Below, piece after piece: positions 9,095 to 17,183 of a stretch of 64,000 bases of DNA (position 1 is its first letter; every line of letters begins with the position of its first letter). The stretch is from NCBI GenBank assembly GCA_019635875.1, contig JAHBYP010000003.1, forward strand, positions 310,001 through 374,000. Direction: 5' to 3'. The notes beneath the pieces are model-generated. The model searched no databases and was not told the origin of the DNA. It saw only the letters and a program-made list of their open reading frames with translations. The DNA is from Alphaproteobacteria bacterium. Its GTDB lineage: Bacteria > Pseudomonadota > Alphaproteobacteria > Reyranellales > Reyranellaceae. A program made the translations under genes and the position numbers.

Positions 9095-9870
9095 ACGTGC
9101 CGCTGGTCACGGTCCTCGGGCGCATGACGCTCGCCTTCCTCGGCCTGACCGGGGCGGTGACGACCTTCGCCACGCGCAGCCTGCTGCACTGCTTCCAGCC
9201 GCCGGTCTACCGCCGGCAGATCCTGCGGCAGATGCTGGAGATCGGCTACTACTCGCTGCCGGTGGTCGGGCTTACCGCGATCTTCACCGGCATGGTGCTG
9301 GCGCTGCAGAGCTACACCGGCTTCGCCCGGTTCGCGGCCGAGAGCGCGATTCCCAACGTCGTCGTGGTGTCGCTCACCCGCGAGCTCGGACCGGTGCTGG
9401 CCGGCCTGATGGTCGCCGGCCGCGTCGGCGCGGCGATGGCCGCCGAGCTCGGCACCATGCGCGTCACCGAGCAGATCGACGCGCTCACGACGCTGTCGAC
9501 GGAGCCTTTCAAGTACCTGATCGCGCCGCGCATCATCGCCGCCGTCGTCACGCTGCCGCTGCTGGTGCTGGTGGCCGACGCCATCGGCATCCTCGGCGGC
9601 TATCTCGTGGGCGTCTACAAGCTCGACTTCAACGAGCAGAGCTACCTGCGCAACACCCTCGACTTCCTCCAGGTGATGGACGTCGTATCCGGCCTGGTGA
9701 AGGCCGCGGTGTTCGGCTTCCTGATCGCGCTGATGGGCTGCTACCATGGCTACCACTCGCGCGGCGGCGCGCAGGGCGTCGGCGCCGCCACCACCAACGC
9801 GGTGGTCTCGGCCTCGATCCTGATCCTGACCGCCAACTACCTCATCACCGAGCTGTTCTTCTCCCGCTGA
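9091..9870 (+). CDS. mlaE: MlaE-type ABC transporter permease
   Basis: A 259-aa inner-membrane permease of the MlaE/YrbE/TTG2B family, which moves phospholipids between membranes together with MlaF and an MlaD-type MCE protein. About five or six hydrophobic segments are visible. The family motifs near ELGPVLAGLMVAGRVGAAMA and AELGTMRVTEQIDAL form the coupling region to the ATPase. GTG at 9091 overlaps the alr stop. mlaF follows after two bases; mlaD is not in the window. Confidence 0.9.
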   Translation: MNVPLVTVLGRMTLAFLGLTGAVTTFATRSLLHCFQPPVYRRQILRQMLEIGYYSLPVVGLTAIFTGMVLALQSYTGFARFAAESAIPNVVVVSLTRELGPVLAGLMVAGRVGAAMAAELGTMRVTEQIDALTTLSTEPFKYLIAPRIIAAVVTLPLLVLVADAIGILGGYLVGVYKLDFNEQSYLRNTLDFLQVMDVVSGLVKAAVFGFLIALMGCYHGYHSRGGAQGVGAATTNAVVSASILILTANYLITELFFSR

Positions 9871-9872
9871 TC

Positions 9873-10646
9873 ATGGCCGTCCCCCGCATCGCCATCCGCG
9901 GATTGCGCAAATCCTTCGGACCCAAGAAAGTGCTGGACGGCATCGACGTCGAGGTCGGCGTCGGCGAGTCGCTGGTGGTGATCGGCGGCTCGGGCTCGGG
10001 CAAGTCGGTGCTGCTCAAATGCATCCTCGGCCTGATGCAGCCCGATGGCGGCTCGATCCGCATCGACGGCGAGGAGACGGTCGGGCTCTCGCGCGCCGAC
10101 CGCGCCCGCGTCATGCGCAAGTTCGGCATGCTGTTCCAGGGCGGCGCGCTGTTCGATTCGCTGAAGGTCTGGGAGAACGTCGCCTTCGGGCCGATCCAGA
10201 GCGACCACATCCCGGTCGAGGAGGCGCGGCAGATCGCGCTCGCCAAGCTGGGCGCCGTCGGGCTGACGCCCGACGTCGGCGAGCTCAAGCCGGCCGAGCT
10301 GTCGGGCGGCATGCAGAAGCGCGTGGCGCTGGCGCGCGCCATCGCCCGCGAGCCGCAGATCATCTTCTTCGACGAGCCGACCACCGGCCTCGATCCGATC
10401 ATGTCCGACGTGATCAACGACCTGATCGTCAGCTGCGCCAAGCAGCTCGGCGCCTCGACCATCTCGATCACCCACGACATGGCGAGCGCGCGCAAGATCG
10501 GCGACCGCGTCGCCATGATCTACGACGGCAAGCTGATCTGGCAGGGCCCGATGGCCGACATCGACAACTCCGGCAGCGCCCATGTCGACCAGTTCATCCA
10601 CGGCCGCGCCGAGGGCCCGATCCGGATGCAGGTGCGCAAAGGCTAA
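9873..10646 (+). CDS. mlaF: MlaF-type ABC transporter ATP-binding protein
   Basis: A 257-aa ATPase with Walker A (IGGSGSGKSVLLKC), the ABC signature (ELSGGMQKRVALARA), Walker B (IIFFDEPTTGLDP) and an H-loop (ITHDM). The FQGGALFDSL stretch after Walker A is typical of MlaF/Ttg2A phospholipid exporters rather than nutrient importers. It partners MlaE encoded directly upstream. The open frame extends back to 8925, but ATG 9873, two bases after the mlaE stop, gives the normal family N-terminus. Confidence 0.92.
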   Translation: MAVPRIAIRGLRKSFGPKKVLDGIDVEVGVGESLVVIGGSGSGKSVLLKCILGLMQPDGGSIRIDGEETVGLSRADRARVMRKFGMLFQGGALFDSLKVWENVAFGPIQSDHIPVEEARQIALAKLGAVGLTPDVGELKPAELSGGMQKRVALARAIAREPQIIFFDEPTTGLDPIMSDVINDLIVSCAKQLGASTISITHDMASARKIGDRVAMIYDGKLIWQGPMADIDNSGSAHVDQFIHGRAEGPIRMQVRKG

Positions 10647-10770
10647 CCCTTCCCCCGGAGGGGGAAGGTGCCGAAGGGCGGAAGGGGGATGTCGAAGACA
10701 AACACCGTGCGCGTTGAAGCATCCCCATCCGTCGCGCTGCGCGCGCCACCTTCCCCCTCCGGGGGAAGGG
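10647..10770. repeat. palindromic repeat, family A (copy A2)
   Basis: A 124-bp element with ends CCCTTCCCCCGG ... GGGGGAAGGG. Its inner modules are in the reverse order to copy A1 (the CCGAAGGGCGGAAGGGGGATG arm comes first). It starts on the base after the mlaF stop codon and fills the mlaF-radA gap. Confidence 0.9.
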
Positions 10771-10789
10771 AGAATTGATAGGCTGAACC

Positions 10790-12217
10790 ATGGCCAAGCC
10801 CGTCCGCTCCTTCACCTGCCAGTCCTGCGGCGCCGTCACGGCGAAGTGGGCGGGCAAGTGCGAGTCGTGCGGGGCGTGGAACTCGATCGTCGAGGAGGCG
10901 CCGTCGGGCGCCGCGGCCGGCTCGCCGCTGGCGCGCGCCGGCGGCAAGGGCCGGAAGATCGAGTTCGCCGCGCTCACCGGCTCCTCGCCGCAGCCGCCGC
11001 GGCACGTCACGGGCATCGGCGAGTTCGACCGGGTGTGCGGCGGCGGGCTGGTCGCCGGCTCGGCGCTGCTGATCGGCGGCGACCCGGGCATCGGCAAGTC
11101 GACCCTGCTGCTGCAGGCGGCGGCGGCGCTGGCCAGGAGCGGCGTGAGCTGCGCCTATTTCTCCGGCGAGGAGGCGATGGACCAGGTGCGGCTGCGCGCG
11201 GCGCGGCTGGGCCTGGCCGAGGCGCCGGTGCTGCTGGCGGCGGCAACCTCGGTGCGCGACATCGTCGCCACGCTGGAGGCGCGCGACGGCCCGCAGGTGG
11301 CGGTGATCGATTCGATCCAGACCATGCATCTCGACACCGTCGATTCCAGCCCCGGCACGGTGACCCAGGTGCGCTCCTCGGCCCAGGCGCTGATCGAGCT
11401 GGCCAAGCGGCGCGGCGTGTCGGTGCTGCTGGTCGGCCACGTCACCAAGGAAGGCGCCATCGCCGGCCCGCGCGTGCTCGAGCACATGGTCGACACCGTG
11501 CTGTATTTCGAGGGCGAGCGCGGCCATCAGTTCCGCATCCTGCGCGCGGTCAAGAACCGCTTCGGCCCGACCGACGAGATCGGCGTCTTCGAGATGTCCG
11601 ACCGCGGCCTGACCGACGTCGCCAATCCCTCCGCCCTGTTCCTCGCCGAGCGCCGCGGCGCGGTCAGCGGCGCCTGCGTCTTCGCCGGCGTCGAGGGCAC
11701 GCGTCCGCTGCTGGTCGAGATCCAGGCGCTGGTGGCGCCGTCGTCCTTCGCCACGCCGCGCCACGCCGTGGTCGGCTGGGATTCCGGCCGGCTGGCGATG
11801 GTGATCGCCGTGCTCGAGGCGCGCTGCGGCGTCTCGGTCGGGCCCAACGACGTCTACCTCAACGTCGCCGGTGGGCTGCGCATCAACGAGCCGGCCGCCG
11901 ACCTCGCCGTCGCCGCCGCGCTCCTGTCGTCGCTGGCCGACGAGCCGGTGCCGGCCGACATGGTGGTGTTCGGCGAGATCGGCCTGGGCGGCGAGGTGCG
12001 CGCCGTGGGCCAGCGCGAGGCCAGGCTCAAGGAGGCGGCCAAATTGGGCTTCCAGCGCGCCCTGCTGCCGCCCCAGGCGGGCACCGCCACGACATCAGGC
12101 CGCGCCTCGGGCGAGGCCATCCGCGTTGACGAAATCGGCCATCTGTCGGACCTTGTGGCAAGACTTCGTCCCGGCGGCCATCAGGCACGGCGGCACCTGC
12201 GTAGAACCGAGACCTGA
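10790..12217 (+). CDS. radA: DNA repair protein RadA
   Basis: The 475-aa RadA/Sms ATPase acting in recombination and branch migration. It has the N-terminal zinc finger (CQSCGAV ... CESCGAW), a RecA-like core with Walker A (GGDPGIGKSTLLLQ, near residue 95), the RadA-specific KNRFG motif (AVKNRFGPTDEIGVF, near residue 255) and a C-terminal Lon-protease-like domain without a catalytic role. Length and domain order are normal. cvpA begins six bases after the stop. Confidence 0.96.
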   Translation: MAKPVRSFTCQSCGAVTAKWAGKCESCGAWNSIVEEAPSGAAAGSPLARAGGKGRKIEFAALTGSSPQPPRHVTGIGEFDRVCGGGLVAGSALLIGGDPGIGKSTLLLQAAAALARSGVSCAYFSGEEAMDQVRLRAARLGLAEAPVLLAAATSVRDIVATLEARDGPQVAVIDSIQTMHLDTVDSSPGTVTQVRSSAQALIELAKRRGVSVLLVGHVTKEGAIAGPRVLEHMVDTVLYFEGERGHQFRILRAVKNRFGPTDEIGVFEMSDRGLTDVANPSALFLAERRGAVSGACVFAGVEGTRPLLVEIQALVAPSSFATPRHAVVGWDSGRLAMVIAVLEARCGVSVGPNDVYLNVAGGLRINEPAADLAVAAALLSSLADEPVPADMVVFGEIGLGGEVRAVGQREARLKEAAKLGFQRALLPPQAGTATTSGRASGEAIRVDEIGHLSDLVARLRPGGHQARRHLRRTET

Positions 12218-12223
12218 TCAGGC

Positions 12224-12847
12224 ATGGAATCGCTAGGAATCACCCCGGTGGATATCGGGGCACTGGGGCTTTTGATCTTCGCCGGCGCCATGGGGCTGTC
12301 GAGCGGCTTCATCCATTCCGTGCTGTTCATCGGCGCCTGGGTCCTGGCCGGCACCGGCGCCTGGCGCTTCACCCCCTCGCTGCAGCCGGAGGTGCAGAAA
12401 TACGTCGCCTCCGAGCAGATCGCCTATTTCACCACCCTGCTGGGCACCTTCGTCGTGCTGCTGATCGTGCTGACCCTGGTCGCCAGCACCATCGGCCGCT
12501 GGGTGCGCGCCAGCTCGATCCGGGTGCCCGACAAGATCATCGGCATGGCCTTCGGCGTGGTCTGCGGCCTGATCGTGCTGGCCACCGCCTTCCTGCTCTA
12601 CACCTACATCGTCAAGCCGGCGACGATGCCGCCGATCATCGCCCAAGCCCGGCTCTTCCCGCTGGTCAAGGAGGCGGCCGAGATCATCGAGCCGCAGCTG
12701 CCGGAATCCTTCAAGACCCGGGCCCAGCGCATCTCGCCCTCCAAGACGCCCGACCCGGCCGCACCGGCCGCGCCGGCCGCCCCGCCCGATCCTGCGACAA
12801 CGCCGCCCGACGCCCCGGTGAATCCCGGTGGCGCCCCGAGGCAATAG
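12224..12847 (+). CDS. cvpA: CvpA family membrane protein
   Basis: A 207-aa protein with four hydrophobic segments in the first 125 residues (for example IGALGLLIFAGAMGLSSGF and TLLGTFVVLLIVLTLVAS), then a proline/alanine-rich soluble tail. This is the CvpA/colicin V production fold. The position directly upstream of purF is the classical arrangement for cvpA. The molecular role of the family is poorly known. Confidence 0.88.
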   Translation: MESLGITPVDIGALGLLIFAGAMGLSSGFIHSVLFIGAWVLAGTGAWRFTPSLQPEVQKYVASEQIAYFTTLLGTFVVLLIVLTLVASTIGRWVRASSIRVPDKIIGMAFGVVCGLIVLATAFLLYTYIVKPATMPPIIAQARLFPLVKEAAEIIEPQLPESFKTRAQRISPSKTPDPAAPAAPAAPPDPATTPPDAPVNPGGAPRQ

Positions 12848-12910
12848 GAGTATAAGGACGCACCCTTCTTAACGCCGGCACAACGCCGGCGGCAGCGCGG
12901 AGAATCGATC

Positions 12911-14377
12911 GTGCCGGGTGGACCCCCCCGCAGTACGAACCCTTTCGACGACGACAAGCTGCGCGAGGAGTGCGCCCTTTTCGGGATCTACGGATCGAGC
13001 GACGCCTCGGCGCACACGGCGCTGGGCCTGCACGCCCTGCAGCATCGCGGCCAGGAAGCCACCGGCATCGTCTGCTACGACGGCCAGCACTTCCACCAGC
13101 ACCGCGATCTCGGCCTGGTCGGCGAGGTCTTCGACAAGCCCGAGGTGATGCGCAAGCTCAGGGGCTACGCCGCCATCGGCCACAACCGCTACTCGACCAC
13201 CGGCGACACGGTGCTGCGCAACGTCCAGCCGATCTTCGCCGATTTCGACTTCGGCGGCCTGGCGATCGCCCATAACGGCAACCTCACCAACGCCTGGCTG
13301 CTGCGCAAGGAGCTGGTGCGCCGCGGCTGCCTGTTCCAGTCGACCATGGACACCGAGGTCATCAACCACCTGATCTCGCGCTCCAACTACTCGACCGTGA
13401 TCGACCGGCTGATCGACGCGCTCAGCCAGGTCAAGGGCGCCTATTCCCTCGTCATGCTGACCAACGACGGGCTGATCGGCGTGCGCGATCCGCTGGGCGT
13501 GCGCCCGCTGGTGCTGGGCAAGCTCGACGACGCCTGGATCCTCAGCTCCGAGACCTGCGGCCTGGACATCATCGGCGCGCGCTTCGTGCGCGACGTCGAG
13601 CCGGGCGAGATCGTCTTCGCCGGCAAGGACGGCATCAAGTCGATCAAGCCCTTCGGCCGCGCCAAGCGCCGCTTCTGCATCTTCGAGCACATCTACTTCG
13701 CGCGCCCCGACAGCAGGGTCGAGGGCCTGGGCGTCTACGACGTGCGCAAGCGCATCGGCATGGAGCTGGCCAAGGAAAGCCCGGTGCCGGCCGACATCGT
13801 CGTGCCGGTGCCCGATTCCGGCGTGCCGGCGGCCATGGGCTACGCCCAGCAATCCGGCCTGCCCTTCGAGCTCGGCATCATCCGCAACCACTATGTCGGG
13901 CGCACCTTCATCGAGCCGGCCGACCACATCCGCCATCTCGGCGTGCGCCTGAAGCACAACGCCAACCGCGCCACCATCGAGGGCAAGCGCGTCATCCTGG
14001 TCGACGATTCGATCGTGCGCGGCACCACCTCGGTGAAGATCGTCGCCATGGTGCGCGCCGCCGGCGCCCGCGAGGTACATATGCGCATCGCCGCGCCGCC
14101 GACGACGGACTCCTGCTACTACGGCGTCGACACGCCCGAGCGCGACAAGCTGCTCGCCTCGCGGCTCGACGTGCCGGGCATGGCCAAGTTCATCGGCGTG
14201 GATTCGCTGGCCTTCGTCTCGATGAACGGCCTCTACCGCGCCGTCGGCGAGCCCGGCCGCGACGCCAACGATCCGCGCTTCTGCGACGCCTGCTTCACCG
14301 GCGACTACCCGATCTCGCTCGACGACCGCGACGGCCCGCAGGAACGCCAGCTCTCCCTGCTGACCGAATCGGCGTGA
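12911..14377 (+). CDS. purF: amidophosphoribosyltransferase PurF
   Basis: A 488-aa enzyme for the first committed step of purine synthesis (PRPP + Gln to phosphoribosylamine). The glutaminase nucleophile is Cys21 (REECALFGIYG), so the GTG start implies a 20-residue propeptide. The PRPP loop is VILVDDSIVRGTT. Cysteines in FCIFEHIYFARPDS, DSCYYGVD and FCDACFTGDYP match the [4Fe-4S] ligands of the Bacillus subtilis-type enzyme, so both propeptide and cluster are expected. The C-terminus is complete. Confidence 0.95.
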   Translation: MPGGPPRSTNPFDDDKLREECALFGIYGSSDASAHTALGLHALQHRGQEATGIVCYDGQHFHQHRDLGLVGEVFDKPEVMRKLRGYAAIGHNRYSTTGDTVLRNVQPIFADFDFGGLAIAHNGNLTNAWLLRKELVRRGCLFQSTMDTEVINHLISRSNYSTVIDRLIDALSQVKGAYSLVMLTNDGLIGVRDPLGVRPLVLGKLDDAWILSSETCGLDIIGARFVRDVEPGEIVFAGKDGIKSIKPFGRAKRRFCIFEHIYFARPDSRVEGLGVYDVRKRIGMELAKESPVPADIVVPVPDSGVPAAMGYAQQSGLPFELGIIRNHYVGRTFIEPADHIRHLGVRLKHNANRATIEGKRVILVDDSIVRGTTSVKIVAMVRAAGAREVHMRIAAPPTTDSCYYGVDTPERDKLLASRLDVPGMAKFIGVDSLAFVSMNGLYRAVGEPGRDANDPRFCDACFTGDYPISLDDRDGPQERQLSLLTESA

Positions 14378-14387
14378 ATACCTCATC

Positions 14388-14454
14388 TGTCATCCCGAGC
14401 GCAGCGAGGGATCTAGTCGGCCGCCCTGGATTCCTCGCTCCGCTCGGAATGACA
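14388..14454. repeat. inverted repeat, family D (copy D1)
   Basis: A 67-bp inverted repeat with arms TGTCATCCCGAGCGCAGCGAGG and CCTCGCTCCGCTCGGAATGACA. It lies just after purF and would form a long RNA stem. Three similar copies occur at 15337, 40637 and 47266. Confidence 0.85.
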
Positions 14455-14465
14455 GCGCTTTCTTC

Positions 14466-14587
14466 TACCTTCCCCCGGAGGGGGAAGGTGGCGCGCAGCG
14501 CCGGATGGGGGATGCCTCAACGCACTCGGTGTCCGTATTCGACATCCCCCTTCCGCCCTTCGGGCACCTTCCCCCTCCGGGGGAAGG
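14466..14587. repeat. palindromic repeat, family A (copy A3)
   Basis: A 122-bp family A element directly after D1. Its right arm (CCGGGGGAAGG) ends two bases before the ATG at 14589, so the repeat end also serves as the purine-rich ribosome-binding stretch of the SDR gene. Confidence 0.88.
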
Positions 14588-14588
14588 C

Positions 14589-15329
14589 ATGAGCAAACGC
14601 CTTGCCGGCAGGCTGGCGCTGGTCACCGGCGCCTCGCGCGGCATCGGGGCGGCGGTCGCCCGCGCCTTCGCCCGCGAGGGCGCGCATGTGGTCGCCGTCG
14701 CCCGCACCGTGGGCGGGCTCGAGGCGCTCGACGATGCGATCAAGGCCGAGGGCGGCGAGGCCACGCTGGTGCCGCTCGACCTCGCCGACGGCGCCGGCAT
14801 CGACCGCCTGGGCGAAGCCCTGCACGCCAAGTTCGGCCGCCTCGACATCCTGGTCGGCAACGCCGCGATGCTGGGCGTGCTCTCGCCGGTCGGCCACATC
14901 GACCCGCCGCTCTTCGAGCGCACCTTGGCGATCAACGTCACCGCCAATTACCGCCTGATCCGCTCGCTCGACCCGCTGCTGCGCCTGTCGCCCGCCGGCC
15001 GCGCGATCTTCGTGACATCAGGCGCGTCGAAGCACGCCATCCCCTACTGGAGCCTCTACTGCGCCACCAAGGCGGCGCTGGAGCAGCTGGTGCTGTGCTA
15101 CGCCGCCGAGGTCGCGAGCACGAAGGTGCGCGTCAACCTGATCAACCCCGGCCCGACCCGCACCAAGATGCGCGCCGAGGCGTTCCCCGGCGAGGATCCG
15201 CTGCAGCTGCCGACAGCCGACGCGATCGCCGAGGCGTTCGTGCCGCTGGCGGACGCGGGCTGCACGCTGCACGGCGCATGGGTCGCGGCGGACGAGTGGC
15301 TCAAGGCGAGCACGGCAGCGCGGCATTAG
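14589..15329 (+). CDS. SDR family NAD(P)-dependent oxidoreductase
   Basis: A 246-aa classical short-chain dehydrogenase/reductase. The cofactor loop TGASRGIGAAVA is near residue 13, the NNAG-like segment is VGNAAMLG, and the catalytic triad comprises FVTSG (Ser) and YCATK (Tyr, Lys). The substrate is unknown. The open frame could begin at 14505, but that part is translated repeat; ATG 14589 starts at the usual MSKRLAGRLALVTG. A short stretch similar to residues 116-130 recurs at 20930-20971. Confidence 0.88.
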   Translation: MSKRLAGRLALVTGASRGIGAAVARAFAREGAHVVAVARTVGGLEALDDAIKAEGGEATLVPLDLADGAGIDRLGEALHAKFGRLDILVGNAAMLGVLSPVGHIDPPLFERTLAINVTANYRLIRSLDPLLRLSPAGRAIFVTSGASKHAIPYWSLYCATKAALEQLVLCYAAEVASTKVRVNLINPGPTRTKMRAEAFPGEDPLQLPTADAIAEAFVPLADAGCTLHGAWVAADEWLKASTAARH

Positions 15330-15336
15330 GCACCCC

Positions 15337-15402
15337 TGTCATCCCGAGCGTAGCGAGGGATCTAGGCTGCGACTGGATCCCTCGCTACGCTCGGGATGAC
15401 AG
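15337..15402. repeat. inverted repeat, family D (copy D2)
   Basis: A near-perfect 66-bp inverted repeat: TGTCATCCCGAGCGTAGCGAGGGATC, a short loop, then its complement. It lies eight bases after the SDR stop and could act as a terminator-like structure. Confidence 0.88.
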
Positions 15403-15428
15403 CCATTGCAGGATGGGCGTGGCCACAC

Positions 15429-15449
15429 CGCAAGCGTGTCAGGCTTGCG
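15429..15449. terminator. short hairpin (CGCAAGC/GCTTGCG)
   Basis: CGCAAGC-GTGTCAG-GCTTGCG can fold into a seven-base-pair stem. It lies between the SDR gene (+) and the convergent small ORF (-). One arm with flank (AACGCAAGCCTGACA) recurs in inverse orientation at 20898-20912, inside the accessory island. Confidence 0.4.
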
Positions 15450-15479
15450 TTATTGCATTGTCTTCATCCACGGACCGTC

Positions 15480-15755
15480 TCAGGCCGGCGAGCCGCGCCT
15501 GGGACCGGGCTGGAGGATCAGTCGCCGATCCTCGAGGCGTTGACGACAACGCTCGACGAAATCGCGCGCCGAGCCGGGATCGTCCCGGTAGCGCGCGAAG
15601 GCCTCGGCGTCGATCTCGTAGTATTCCTCGTAGTCGACCAGCCCGTTGCTGACGGGGATCGCGACGTACAACCGGCCGGACGCTTCCTCGACGCCGATGG
15701 CGAAGCGCTCCTCCTTGCAGACCACGACGTCGCTGAACTTCGCCTTGCCCATCAT
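15480..15755 (-). CDS. small hypothetical protein
   Basis: About 91 aa, acidic and soluble, with a likely beta-rich N-terminal half (KFSDVVVCKEERFAIGVEE, LYVAIPVSNGLVDYEEYYEI) and a charged helical C-terminus. I do not recognise the family. Three nearby ATGs exist; AGGGG abuts the first (15761) but lies six bases before the second (15755), so I chose 15755. It is divergent from the next gene, with about 90 bp between them for promoters. Confidence 0.5.
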   Translation of the reverse strand: MMGKAKFSDVVVCKEERFAIGVEEASGRLYVAIPVSNGLVDYEEYYEIDAEAFARYRDDPGSARDFVERCRQRLEDRRLILQPGPRRGSPA

Positions 15756-15846
15756 CGGCATCCCCTGAGAATTCCGTATGCGACAGCCTGTTTGTGGCAA
15801 CATGGAGAATGCGCTGGCGCACGCGCAGGCATCAGGGGCCACCACC

Positions 15847-16323
15847 ATGGACCGGACGACCTACCTCAAGGAGATCGAGACCGCCTACCAGGCCGAGGTG
15901 CGGGGCGAAGCCACCTTCACGACCCTTGCGGGACTGGCGACCAAGCCCGACGAGATCGAGATCTGGCGGACGCTGGCGCGCCTGGAGGCGACGACGCGCG
16001 CGCGGCTGATCCCGCTGATGCAGCGGCACGGCATCGACACGACCCCGGACGAGGCGCAGCGGCAGCGCGGCCGCGAGCGCGGCGAGCAGCGCGCCGCCGC
16101 CGGCTTCGCCGCGACCGTGCAGTCGATGACCGAGACCCTGCTGCCCTACCTGGCGCTCTATGCGAGACTCGAAGCCGAAGGCCCGTTGGAGGACCAGCGG
16201 GAGCTCGCCTGCCTCAACGCCCACGAGATCGCGCTGCATCAATTCGCGACGCGCGCACACGCTGGCCGGGGCCGCCAGGCACTGGAGCCGGTGGAGGCCT
16301 TCCTCGACGACCGCACCGTGTGA
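15847..16323 (+). CDS. helical hypothetical protein, possible ferritin-like fold
   Basis: A 158-aa, almost entirely helical protein beginning MDRTTYLKEIETAYQAEVRG. Glu/His-containing helices (EVRGEATFTTLAGLA, HEIALHQFATRAHAG) suggest a rubrerythrin/ferritin-like bundle, but the canonical EX2H pairs are not clear, so this is a weak inference. It ends three bases before the UbiE-like gene and is probably co-transcribed with it. Confidence 0.6.
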   Translation: MDRTTYLKEIETAYQAEVRGEATFTTLAGLATKPDEIEIWRTLARLEATTRARLIPLMQRHGIDTTPDEAQRQRGRERGEQRAAAGFAATVQSMTETLLPYLALYARLEAEGPLEDQRELACLNAHEIALHQFATRAHAGRGRQALEPVEAFLDDRTV

Positions 16324-16326
16324 GGC

Positions 16327-17064
16327 ATGGACGCGCCCGCCCCAGCCGCCACGGACAACGCCGCCGCCTTCGCCAGCCAGCACGACGACGTCTTCGGGCG
16401 CATCGCCTCGCGCTACGACGTGCTGTGCGATCTGTTCAGCCTGGGCATCCATCGCCTGTGGAAGCGGCGCGTCGCGCGGCGTATCGCCGACGAGCCCTGG
16501 ACCATGCTGCTCGACGGCGCCACGGGGACCGGCCACATCATCCTGCAGCTCCTGTCGCATGAAACCACGCAGAACAGGCGCATCGTCGCCTCGGACATCA
16601 GCCAGAAGATGCTGGCGATCGCCCAGCGCCGGCTGGCCGGTCAGCATGATCGTGTCGAGCTGCGCGTGCTGGATGCCGAGAGCATGCCGGCGATCGCCGA
16701 CGCCAGCGTCGATGCCTACTCGATCTCGCTCGGGCTGAAGATCTGCAACCGGCACCGCGCGCTGGAAGAGGCCTTCCGCGTGCTGAAGCCCGGCGGGCGG
16801 CTGATCGCGCTGGAGGCGTCCAACATCCCCTGGGCGCCGCTGCATCGCGCCTACCTGGCCTACATGTCGCTGTGCATGCCGATGCTGGGCTGGCTGGCGA
16901 CCGGCGGCGACGCGTCGGCCTACAAGTACCTGCTCCAGGGCATTCGCGGGTTTCCGTCGGCGGAAGCGCTGGCCCAGGAGATCGGCGGCCACGGCTTCAC
17001 CGACGTGCGGTTCGAGCGCCTGTCTCTGGGTATCATGGCGATCCACACGGGCCGCAAGCCTTAG
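16327..17064 (+). CDS. UbiE/COQ5-like class I SAM methyltransferase
   Basis: A 245-aa methyltransferase. Motif I is a divergent LLDGATGTGHIILQLL, followed by IVASDISQKMLAIAQRR and the post-motif YSISLGLKICNRHRALEE. The C-terminal segment (YKYLLQGIRGFPSAEALAQ ... GIMAIHTGRKP) matches the FP motif and GI-x-A-x-H-x-G tail of UbiE quinone C-methyltransferases. The altered motif I and missing NF(G)IRN box make a paralogue more likely than the housekeeping enzyme, so no symbol is given. Confidence 0.75.
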   Translation: MDAPAPAATDNAAAFASQHDDVFGRIASRYDVLCDLFSLGIHRLWKRRVARRIADEPWTMLLDGATGTGHIILQLLSHETTQNRRIVASDISQKMLAIAQRRLAGQHDRVELRVLDAESMPAIADASVDAYSISLGLKICNRHRALEEAFRVLKPGGRLIALEASNIPWAPLHRAYLAYMSLCMPMLGWLATGGDASAYKYLLQGIRGFPSAEALAQEIGGHGFTDVRFERLSLGIMAIHTGRKP

Positions 17065-17092
17065 GGTATGGGCGAATAGCGCCCGTACATAC
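17065..17092. terminator. hairpin between convergent genes
   Basis: GTATGGGCG-AATAG-CGCCCGTACATAC forms a stem just after the methyltransferase stop. There is no T-run. It marks the left edge of the lower-G+C accessory island. Confidence 0.4.
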
Positions 17093-17183
17093 AGTCTCGC
17101 CCGCACTGATCCCCAGCGGCCATAGAAGTTCGCCTCCTGCTGGGGACCCGGCAGTGCGTATCGATCACCTCACCGACAAAGCC

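Noticed and set aside
10582-12129. 515-codon frame overlapping mlaF, repeat A2 and radA
   Set aside because: It is a read-through of the repeat into an out-of-frame reading of radA. RadA in the other frame has all family motifs.
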